DNA from: an uncultured Clostridia bacterium
GTDB taxonomy: Bacteria > Bacillota > Clostridia > Christensenellales > Aristaeellaceae
NCBI GenBank assembly: GCA_946042585.1
Contig: CAMGDO010000010.1
Location: forward strand, 1 to 11,370
Length of the DNA: 11,370 nucleotides
Direction of reading: 5' to 3'
Positions 5,731 to 11,370 of this stretch are shown piece after piece (within the stretch, counting starts at the first letter, position 1; each line of letters begins with the position of its first letter). Position numbers and translations under genes: made by a program. Under the pieces are notes generated by a model that was given only the letters and a program-made list of their open reading frames with translations, made no database searches and had not been told where the DNA came from.

Positions 5731-5746
5731 TCCGACGGATTCCGTC
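5731..5746. repeat. Overlapping short palindromes upstream of the regulator gene
   Basis: GACGGA (5734-5739), one base, then TCCGTC (5741-5746) form a perfect 6-bp inverted repeat. It overlaps a second palindrome, TCCG-A-CGGA (5731-5739). It lies 20 bp before the regulator start and could be an autoregulatory operator or a leader hairpin. Confidence 0.5.
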
Positions 5747-5766
5747 ACAAAGCAATGGAGGAAGCC

Positions 5767-6504
5767 ATGGGGCAGCAGGACAGACGAACGGCTATACTGG
5801 AGGTGCTCAATCGCCGCAACGCGGCGTCGATCAGGGAACTGGCTGCTCTGGTGTATGCCAGCGAGGCTTCTGTGCGGCGGGATGTGGCGGCGCTGGAGGA
5901 AAAGGGAATGGTGCGCCGGGTATATGGCGGCGTGCTGCTCAGCAGATGTGAAAATACCGTGGTGCCGCTGGCCATGCGTGATGGCGAGCACTCCGCCCAA
6001 AAGGAAAAGCTGGCGCGGCAGGCGTCAGCGCTGGTAGAGGACGGCGACACCATATTGCTGGACGCTTCCTCCACCGTGCGGCGCATGGTCAAATACCTTG
6101 CGGGCAAAAAGAACCTGACGATCATCACCAATAATCACCGGATTCCGGGCGAGCTGGGCGCGTGCGACGCGCGGGTCTACTGCACGGGCGGCGAATATGT
6201 GCGGGAGAATCATGCCTTTGCAGGCCCGGCTGCGGAGGCATTTGTGCGCTCCATCTGGGCAGACAAGCTGTTTTTTTCCAGCCAGGGCGTCACGCGCGAG
6301 GGCGAGATCAGCGATTTTTCGGAGCGCGAAACCTCCCTGCGCCGGGTCATGCTGGAGCGGGCCGGGCAGAAAATCTGCCTGGTGGACGCATCCAAGATCG
6401 GGCGGCAATGCGTGTTTCAGCTGTGCGGACGCGAACAGGTGGATATATTCGTGTGCGACTGCGAACTGCCGTGGGAACGTTCCGGCGCGCAGCCGTCGCC
6501 ATAA
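5767..6504 (+). CDS. DeoR/GlpR-family transcriptional regulator
   Basis: The 245-residue protein has an N-terminal DeoR helix-turn-helix (about 5-57): RRTAILEVLNRRN, then SIRELAALVYASEASVRRDVAALEEKGMVRRVYGG. A DeoR C-terminal sensor domain (about 75-232) contains the family's sugar-phosphate pocket landmarks LLDASST (97-103), TNN (121-123), FFSSQGV (169-175) and LVDASKIG (205-212). I use the ATG at 5767 because GGAGG (5757-5761) lies 5 nt upstream; an in-frame ATG at 5755 overlaps that site. Family members are mostly repressors released by sugar phosphates; GlpR responds to glycerol 3-phosphate. Being divergent from GDPD and a GpsA-like gene, control of that operon by glycerol 3-phosphate is a reasonable inference. 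A terminator follows at once. Confidence 0.93.
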   Translation: MGQQDRRTAILEVLNRRNAASIRELAALVYASEASVRRDVAALEEKGMVRRVYGGVLLSRCENTVVPLAMRDGEHSAQKEKLARQASALVEDGDTILLDASSTVRRMVKYLAGKKNLTIITNNHRIPGELGACDARVYCTGGEYVRENHAFAGPAAEAFVRSIWADKLFFSSQGVTREGEISDFSERETSLRRVMLERAGQKICLVDASKIGRQCVFQLCGREQVDIFVCDCELPWERSGAQPSP

Positions 6505-6505
6505 A

Positions 6506-6531
6506 AAACAACTGCCGTAAGGCAGTTGTTT
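6506..6531 (+). terminator. Bidirectional intrinsic terminator
   Basis: AAACAACTGCC (6506-6516) and GGCAGTTGTTT (6521-6531) form a perfect 11-bp stem around GTAA. A-rich sequence on the left and T-rich on the right give U-tails on both strands. It ends the regulator gene and the convergent hydrolase gene, whose stop codons are both within 3 nt. Confidence 0.95.
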
Positions 6532-6533
6532 GT

Positions 6534-7544
6534 TTATGCGGTTGATGTGCTGTCCTGCGCGTCCGGCTTGACCGGGCCTCTTGCTTCCTGCGGGCAAAAG
6601 CAGGTCTTTTGTGCGCTGCGAAACGCATGCAGCAGGGCGCGCCTTGCCTCCCGGGCGACGCGGCTGGGATAGCACAGGATATCAAAGCCGTGATAGCAGC
6701 CGGGGTATTCCTGCACGATGGACTGAATCTGAAATGCGCGCAGCGCGTCAAAATAATGCAGAATTTCATCATGGAAGGGGTCGAGCGTACCGACATAGGA
6801 GAAGGCGGGCGGCAGCCCTCTAAGCGTCTGCGCGCGGGCGGGCGCGGCATAGACCGGCACGGGGGACAGATCGTTAAGATACAATTGCCAGGCGGCTTCA
6901 TTGGAACGGGTATTCCATGCCGGCGCGTCGTTATCCTGCATGGAAGCGGTGAGCATGCGGTCATCCAGCATGGGATAAAGCGGCATCTGAAAGGCAATGG
7001 CAGGCAGGCTGTGATCGCGCGCATACAGGCACAGCGCAGCGCATAGCCCGCCGCCTGCGCTTTCGCCGCCAACAAAAATCTGATCGGTGCGCACGCCCAG
7101 CTCCTGCGCATGATGAACCAGATAGTCCAGCGCGGCGCAGCAGTCCTCCAGCGCCGCGGGATAGGGAGCATCTACGGAGCGCCGGTAGTCGGGCATCACC
7201 AGCGTACAGCCGCCATCGCGGGCGAAAAGCTCGGCAAACAGGAAATCCTGTTCAGGAAGGCCGATGGCATAGCCGCCGCCGTGAATCCACAAAAGCCCTG
7301 TGCGCAGAGAAGGCGCAGGATGACGGGGCTGGACGATGCACAGGCGCAGCATCGTGCCGTCCTTACGCGGCAGATGGATGCTGTGCATGCGTGTATGCCG
7401 CCTCAGCCAGCGGTTTTTCAGCCATTTGTCCAGCAGGCGGTTCTGCAGGCGAAAGGTTTTGCAGGTGGCATACGGACAGATCGCACGGTATATCGCGCCG
7501 ACCGCGCGCGTGCCGGGAGCCATTTGTCTAAGTGAAATATGCAT
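6534..7544 (-). CDS. HSL-type alpha/beta hydrolase (esterase/lipase)
   Basis: The 336-residue protein belongs to the hormone-sensitive-lipase-like group (PF07859) of serine esterases. Visible motifs are the oxyanion-hole HGGG (88-91), the nucleophile elbow GGESAGG with Ser162, the acid Asp255 in TLDPFHDE, and the catalytic His285 in CYHGFD, so the enzyme looks intact. Residues 1-55 are a basic helical cap region without a signal peptide, so it should be cytoplasmic. The ATG at 7542-7544 lacks a clear Shine-Dalgarno site; the next Met, residue 8, is no better, so the start is less sure than others here. The C-terminal 25 residues, rich in charged residues and ending DSTSTA, look like a disordered tail. 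It follows the membrane-protein gene but has its own promoter overlapping that gene's end. Substrate unknown. Confidence 0.9.
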   Translation of the reverse strand: MHISLRQMAPGTRAVGAIYRAICPYATCKTFRLQNRLLDKWLKNRWLRRHTRMHSIHLPRKDGTMLRLCIVQPRHPAPSLRTGLLWIHGGGYAIGLPEQDFLFAELFARDGGCTLVMPDYRRSVDAPYPAALEDCCAALDYLVHHAQELGVRTDQIFVGGESAGGGLCAALCLYARDHSLPAIAFQMPLYPMLDDRMLTASMQDNDAPAWNTRSNEAAWQLYLNDLSPVPVYAAPARAQTLRGLPPAFSYVGTLDPFHDEILHYFDALRAFQIQSIVQEYPGCYHGFDILCYPSRVAREARRALLHAFRSAQKTCFCPQEARGPVKPDAQDSTSTA

Positions 7545-7636
7545 GGCGTTATTGTGCGCTGCAAGCGCGGAACAAAAGGTGGCGCCTGCGTTGACCGCGA
7601 GGAAGCGGCGGCAGCGCGCAAAAAGAATATAGCAGT

Positions 7637-7666
7637 ATTATACGAATCAGCGCAGCGTCTTGTCAA
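7637..7666 (-). promoter_or_regulatory. Consensus promoter of the hydrolase gene, overlapping a stop codon
   Basis: On the minus strand a perfect TTGACA (7661-7666) and a perfect TATAAT (7637-7642) are 18 bp apart. The TGA stop of the upstream membrane-protein gene (7663-7665) is part of the -35 hexamer. Transcription should begin near 7630, leaving an 86-nt GC-rich leader. Confidence 0.87.
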
Positions 7667-8415
7667 TGCTTGCGGCGCAGGCGATTCTCATAGGCTTCCA
7701 TTTCTGCGCGCAGGCGGCTGGCTTCTTCCCGAAGCTTCGCCTGCTTTTCGCGCAGCTGCGCTATCAGCTTTCCGTTATACAGCCGCGCCTGCGGGAAGGC
7801 ATGCAGCGTACGGCGGATGAGCGCGCTCTGCTCGTGCAGGTGCGTGCGGATGCAGCGCGTGAGCGTTTCGGTGTCGTCTGCGCCGGTACAGTTGGCGATG
7901 GAGCGGATCTTTCCCAGCACGTTGACGGAAAGCACGGCGTCGCCCAGCATCAGCGCCATCAGGGCACAGGCGGTTATGCACAAAACGCCGTCCGGAATCC
8001 GGTCAAAGAGCGAAAACAGCCAGGGCTGAATCACATAGATCATCAGAAGGCTCATCAGCGCGAAGGGGATAAGCGTGTTGGCGCAGATGCGGCCGTTCAG
8101 ATTGAAGCGCTTCTGGCTGTAATCCCACCAGCGCGCGTGAAACAGCTTTTCCATGAAATAGCTGGTGGCATATTCCAGCGAGCCGCACAGCAGCAGCGAC
8201 AAAAACAGAATGACCAGCGGATAGGCGGAAAAATCCGACAACAGCAGAGAAATCAGCACCGCGCCCACGCCGTAGATGGGGCAATAGGGGCCGATGAGGA
8301 AACCGCGGTTGATAAACCGGCGCAGCTCGATCAGCTTGAGCACCACCTCCATGCACCAGCCGGCGACAGAAAGCACAAAGAACATGAGAAAATAGCGGCA
8401 GAAGGATAGCATCAT
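7663..8415 (-). CDS. PF06541-like integral membrane protein
   Basis: The 250-residue protein matches what I know of the family named putative ABC transporter permease (ABC_trans_CmpB, PF06541), common in Clostridia and of unproven function. Diagnostic stretches are NRGFLIGPYCPIYGVGA (36-52) and EYATSYFMEKLFHARWWDYS (81-100), then FNLNGRICANTLIPFA. About five membrane segments are seen, near 4-24, 45-60, 66-86, 112-135 and 143-165. The remaining third is cytoplasmic in character, with a charged, probably coiled-coil end (about 212-248). No ATPase gene is adjacent, so the transporter label is not supported by context. The ATG at 8413-8415 has AAAGGTAGG about 8 nt upstream; a second Met follows directly. 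It is transcribed apart from tatD, with a terminator between. Confidence 0.88.
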   Translation of the reverse strand: MMLSFCRYFLMFFVLSVAGWCMEVVLKLIELRRFINRGFLIGPYCPIYGVGAVLISLLLSDFSAYPLVILFLSLLLCGSLEYATSYFMEKLFHARWWDYSQKRFNLNGRICANTLIPFALMSLLMIYVIQPWLFSLFDRIPDGVLCITACALMALMLGDAVLSVNVLGKIRSIANCTGADDTETLTRCIRTHLHEQSALIRRTLHAFPQARLYNGKLIAQLREKQAKLREEASRLRAEMEAYENRLRRKH

Positions 8416-8444
8416 ACACGGGGCCTACCTTTCGGGATTCGTTC

Positions 8445-8453
8445 AATATACCA
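8445..8453 (-). promoter_or_regulatory. Extended -10 promoter of the membrane-protein gene
   Basis: On the minus strand TGG-TATATT (8445-8453) is an extended -10 element, but no good -35 lies 16-18 bp upstream; the nearest TTGATA gives a 14-bp spacer. A promoter is needed because a terminator separates the gene from tatD. Confidence 0.5.
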
Positions 8454-8501
8454 TACAAAGCCAGTATCAAGCGAAAATCAACTGGACGAAAATTCTGCAA
8501 T

Positions 8502-8537
8502 AAAAAAACGATGGTCGAAAGGCGCAGACCATCGTTT
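8502..8537 (-). terminator. Intrinsic terminator after tatD
   Basis: AAACGATGGTC (8506-8516) pairs perfectly with GACCATCGTTT (8527-8537) around a 10-nt loop. On the minus strand the stem runs into a T-run (8502-8508). It lies 31 nt beyond the tatD stop codon. Confidence 0.93.
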
Positions 8538-8568
8538 GGGACGAAACAGCAGGGGATATTTGCCGCGT

Positions 8569-9339
8569 TCAGTGAATGCGGTACAGACGGCAGGCGTTGT
8601 CGTGGGTGATTTGCGCCAGCTCCTGTGCATCCATGCCATGCAGCTGCGCCTGCTTTTCCAGAATATAGCGGACAAATGCGGGCTCATTGCGCCTGCCGCG
8701 CAGGGGAACGGGCGCCATGTAGGGGCTGTCCGTTTCAATCAGCAGCCTTTCGGGCGGCACGGCCTGCGCGGCTGAAAGCACCCCGGCGGCATTTTTGAAG
8801 GTGACAGGGCCGGCAAAGGAAATATAGAAGCCCATTTTCAGATACTCGCGCACCATTTCGGCGCTGGCTGAGCAGCAGTGAATGACGCCTGCGGGCAGGC
8901 GGCCGTTGCGCGCGCGCAGCAGGTCAAACATATCGCCGTGCGCGTCCCGAATGTGAAAAATCACCGGCACGTCCAGTTCGCAGGCCAGATCGAGCTGCTC
9001 GAGGAACACGCGCTTTTGCACATCGCGGGGGGAGAGGTCGTAGTAGTAATCCAGACCGATTTCGCCCAGCGCTTTTACCCTCGGCTCTGCAAGCAGCGCG
9101 CGAAGCTGGCTCAGATAATCCTCCGGAGCGTCCTTGGCCTCGTGCGGGTGAATGCCGGCGGAAGCGTAGATGAAATCGTGCTGCTGCGCAAGGGCCAGAC
9201 AGCGGCGGGAGGAAGTCAGGTCGCTGCCCACACACATGCACTTGGCGATATCGCCCGACTGCATGCGCGCGATCACGTCGGCGCGGTCGGTATCGAATTT
9301 TTCATCATCCAGATGACAATGGGAATCAAACAGAAGCAT
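8569..9339 (-). CDS. tatD: TatD-family metal-dependent DNase
   Basis: The 256-residue protein is a TatD-type metal-dependent hydrolase with a TIM barrel of normal family length; characterised members are 3'-5' DNA exonucleases or deoxyribonucleases of the cytoplasm. All expected metal ligands are visible: H7 and H9 in DSHCHLDD, E93 in LGEIGLDYYYD, H129 in IFHIRDAH, H154 in VIHCCS, and D204 in IETDSPY. I use the ATG at 9337-9339, because AAAGGA lies about 8 nt upstream and the product then begins with the metal-binding strand; a longer frame to 9393 runs through the hairpin at 9358-9389. It follows metG by 68 nt, as in Bacillus, where metS and the tatD homologue yabD are neighbours, but rnmV and ksgA, which usually come next, are absent. 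Confidence 0.96.
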   Translation of the reverse strand: MLLFDSHCHLDDEKFDTDRADVIARMQSGDIAKCMCVGSDLTSSRRCLALAQQHDFIYASAGIHPHEAKDAPEDYLSQLRALLAEPRVKALGEIGLDYYYDLSPRDVQKRVFLEQLDLACELDVPVIFHIRDAHGDMFDLLRARNGRLPAGVIHCCSASAEMVREYLKMGFYISFAGPVTFKNAAGVLSAAQAVPPERLLIETDSPYMAPVPLRGRRNEPAFVRYILEKQAQLHGMDAQELAQITHDNACRLYRIH

Positions 9340-9357
9340 ATTGTTTTCCTTTACACA

Positions 9358-9389
9358 CAGAGGGACGCTTTGGTGAAAGCGCCCCTCTG
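9358..9389 (-). other. Stable intercistronic hairpin between metG and tatD
   Basis: CAGAGGG-A-CGCTTT (9358-9371) and AAAGCG-C-CCCTCTG (9376-9389) flank a 4-nt loop. In minus-strand RNA the single mismatch becomes a G-U pair, giving a continuous 14-bp stem. What follows is GUGUGUAAAGGA, not a U-run, and the hairpin stops about 12 nt before the tatD ribosome binding site. It is thus more likely a processing or mRNA-stability element, or a weak attenuator, than a terminator. Confidence 0.75.
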
Positions 9390-9407
9390 GCAATTTGTAT
9401 TGTGATA

Positions 9408-11370
9408 TCAGCCTACTTCGGCGCCTGCGGCGATGCTGCCGTCCACCGTCAGCACGCGCAGGTATTCGCTGCCGTCTTCCTTTTCTTCCACGGCGGAGAG
9501 AATCATGCCGTTGGATTCCATGCCCATCATCTTGCGCGGGGGCAGGTTGGCGATGATGACCAGGCTCTTGCCCACCAGCTCTTCAGGGGCATAGAATTTG
9601 GCAATGCCGGAGAGAATGGTGCGCTGTTCGGTGCCCAGATCCAGGGTGAACTTGAGCAGCTTTTCGCTCTTGGGCACGCGCTCGCAGGAGATGACCTTGG
9701 CCACGCGCAGCTGACAGCGGGCAAATTCATCGATGGATACGCAGCCTTCGGGAATTTCGATTTTCTTTTCCTTCTTCTTTTCAGCCTTTTCAGCCTTTCC
9801 GTCCGGCTTTTTTTCGTCCTTCTTTTCAGCGGGCGCGGTGGGCAGGGCAGGCGCGGAAGCGGCCTTTTCGGCCTCCAGCGCTTCCAGCTCCTTTTTGATA
9901 TCAAGACGGGGGAAGAGCGCAGCGCCCTTGCAGACCTTTGTGCCCGCAGGCAGTTTGCCAAACACGGACAGGGAATCCCAGGTGGTCAGGTTTTCGTCGG
10001 TCACGCCCAGCTGCTCAAAGATGCGCGCGGGTGTACGGGGCATGACGGGGGCAATCAGCACAGCCACAAAACGCACGCACTCGGCCAGGGTGAGCAGCAC
10101 ATTGGCCAGACGGTCGCGCTTGCTTTCATCCTTGCCCAGCACCCAGGGCTGGGTGGCGTCAATGTACTTGTTGCACTCGCCGATGACCTTCCAGATTTCG
10201 ACCAGCGCCTGGGAGAACTGCAGCTTGTCCATCTGCTCTTCCACGAGCTTGGGAAGCGCGGCACAGTGCTCCTGCAGGGGCTTGTCGAGGGTTTCGTCAA
10301 CAGCGTCCGTCCAGGCAGGGAGAACGCCGCCGAAGTATTTTTCGATCATCGCCACCGTGCGGCTGACCAGGTTGCCCAGGTCGTTGGCAAGGTCGGCGTT
10401 CACACGGGTGAGCATGGCTTCGTTGGTGTAGTTGCCGTCGGCGCCAAAGGGCATTTCGCGCATGAGGTAGTAGCGCAGCGCGTCGGAGCCGTAGCGGGCC
10501 ACGATGGGCTGGGGATACTCGATATTGCCCTTGGACTTGCTCATCTTGTCGCCGCCAAAGAGCAGCCAGCCGTGACCGAACACCTGCTTGGGCAGCGGCA
10601 GCCCCAGCGCGTGCAGCATGATGGGCCAGTAGATGGTGTGGAAGCGGACGATCTCCTTGCCGACCAGATGAACGTCCGCCGGCCAGTATTTCTGCATCAG
10701 CGAGTCATCCTCGCTCATGTAGCCAAGGGCGGTGATGTAGTTGGACAGCGCGTCAATCCACACATACACCACATGCTTGGGATCAAAGTCCACCGGCACG
10801 CCCCACTTGAAGGAGGTGCGGCTGACGCACAGATCCTGAAGACCGGGACGCAGGAAGTTGTTGAGCATTTCGTTGGCGCGGGAGGCGGGCTGGATGAAGT
10901 CCGGATGCGTTTCGATATAGTCAATCAGCCAGTCCTGATATTTGCTCATACGGAAGAAATAGCTCTCTTCGCGTACCAGCTCCGTGGGGCGCCCGCAGTC
11001 CGGGCAGCAGCCGTCCTTGAGCTGTGTGGGCGTCCAGAAGGATTCGCACGGCGTGCAGTACTGGCCCTCGTATTCGTGCTTGTAGATGTCACCCTGCTCG
11101 TAGAACTTTTTGAAGATCTTCTGCACGACCTTTTCGTGGCGCTCGTCGGTGGTGCGGATGAAATCATCGTATTCGATATCCATCAGCTTCCACAGTTCCT
11201 TGGTCTGCGCGACGATTTTGTCCACATACTGCTTGGGCGTCACGCCGGCATCCGCCGCCTTGCGCTCAATCTTCTGGCCGTGCTCGTCGGTGCCGGTCAG
11301 AAAATAGGTGTCAAAGCCCGTCATCTTCTTGAAGCGGGTCATGGTATCGGCAGCCACGGTCGTATAGGTG
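9408..11370 (-). CDS. metG: Methionyl-tRNA synthetase (N-terminus cut by window end)
   Basis: The frame is open to the window edge and lacks its first residues: it begins TYTTVAAD, the sequence directly after the class I HIGH motif, so the start and HIGH lie outside. No start codon should be placed at 11357, which is an internal GTG. The enzyme charges tRNA-Met. Visible parts, numbered from that GTG: LTGTDEHGQK (20-29), a zinc knuckle with C101, C104, C118 and C121, FHTIYWP (239-245), KMSKSKGN (271-278), the anticodon-binding helical domain (about 300-470), a Lys/Glu/Ala-rich linker (about 489-540) and a Trbp111/EMAP-type tRNA-binding domain (541-649). A C-terminal dimerising domain of this kind is usual in Firmicute MetG. 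tatD follows after a hairpin. Confidence 0.98.
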   Translation of the reverse strand, partial: TYTTVAADTMTRFKKMTGFDTYFLTGTDEHGQKIERKAADAGVTPKQYVDKIVAQTKELWKLMDIEYDDFIRTTDERHEKVVQKIFKKFYEQGDIYKHEYEGQYCTPCESFWTPTQLKDGCCPDCGRPTELVREESYFFRMSKYQDWLIDYIETHPDFIQPASRANEMLNNFLRPGLQDLCVSRTSFKWGVPVDFDPKHVVYVWIDALSNYITALGYMSEDDSLMQKYWPADVHLVGKEIVRFHTIYWPIMLHALGLPLPKQVFGHGWLLFGGDKMSKSKGNIEYPQPIVARYGSDALRYYLMREMPFGADGNYTNEAMLTRVNADLANDLGNLVSRTVAMIEKYFGGVLPAWTDAVDETLDKPLQEHCAALPKLVEEQMDKLQFSQALVEIWKVIGECNKYIDATQPWVLGKDESKRDRLANVLLTLAECVRFVAVLIAPVMPRTPARIFEQLGVTDENLTTWDSLSVFGKLPAGTKVCKGAALFPRLDIKKELEALEAEKAASAPALPTAPAEKKDEKKPDGKAEKAEKKKEKKIEIPEGCVSIDEFARCQLRVAKVISCERVPKSEKLLKFTLDLGTEQRTILSGIAKFYAPEELVGKSLVIIANLPPRKMMGMESNGMILSAVEEKEDGSEYLRVLTVDGSIAAGAEVG

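Noticed and set aside
11355..11357. metG start codon at this GTG
   Set aside because: The codon is internal: the frame continues upstream with TYTT, which directly follows the HIGH motif in this enzyme family.
1..11370. CRISPR arrays, phage or insertion sequences, tRNA or rRNA genes, toxin-antitoxin or defence systems
   Set aside because: I looked on both strands and found no spaced direct repeats, transposase or integrase motifs, cloverleaf candidates or defence-type domains; nearly every base is accounted for by ordinary genes and their signals.

Overview
The window is an ordinary chromosomal stretch from a Gram-positive, low-to-mid GC Firmicute, most likely an uncultured gut-type member of class Clostridia. 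The evidence is strong AGGAGG-type ribosome binding sites, textbook sigma-A promoters (TTGACA/TTGACG, 17-18 bp spacer, TATAAT-like), U-tailed hairpin terminators, a type III glutamine synthetase tail, an L10-type attenuating leader in front of rplJ-rplL, and a PF06541-type membrane protein. It is the end of an assembled contig: bases 1-45 are Illumina Nextera library sequence, not genome.

Layout. After the adapter comes the C-terminal tail of a probable type III glutamine synthetase (47-175, +). A sugar phosphate isomerase/epimerase-like TIM-barrel protein follows (292-1281, +), with its own promoter embedded in a palindrome. It converges through a shared terminator on a secreted Ig-like plus putative cysteine-peptidase protein (1399-2394, -), whose last two codons and 3' flank carry a 30-bp tandem duplication. 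Next on the minus strand are rplJ-rplL (2554-3498), with leader, attenuator, promoter and terminator all visible, but without rplK-rplA or rpoB-rpoC around them.

The middle (3707-6504) is a probable glycerol-3-phosphate module: a glycerophosphodiester phosphodiesterase and a GpsA-like dehydrogenase form a two-gene minus-strand operon, and a DeoR/GlpR-type regulator is divergent from it. The intergenic region holds two face-to-face promoters and two inverted repeats that could be operators.

The right part (6534-11370, all minus) holds an HSL-type alpha/beta hydrolase, a PF06541-like membrane protein, tatD, and metG cut by the window end. metG-tatD is a conserved Firmicute neighbour pair; here the PF06541-like gene follows it, after a terminator.

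I found no CRISPR array, phage, transposon, tRNA/rRNA gene, toxin-antitoxin pair or defence system. I do not see a new biological system here. The best leads are regulatory: the L10 leader with mutually exclusive stems, the face-to-face promoters with operator-like repeats in the GDPD/DeoR region, and the palindrome over the isomerase promoter.
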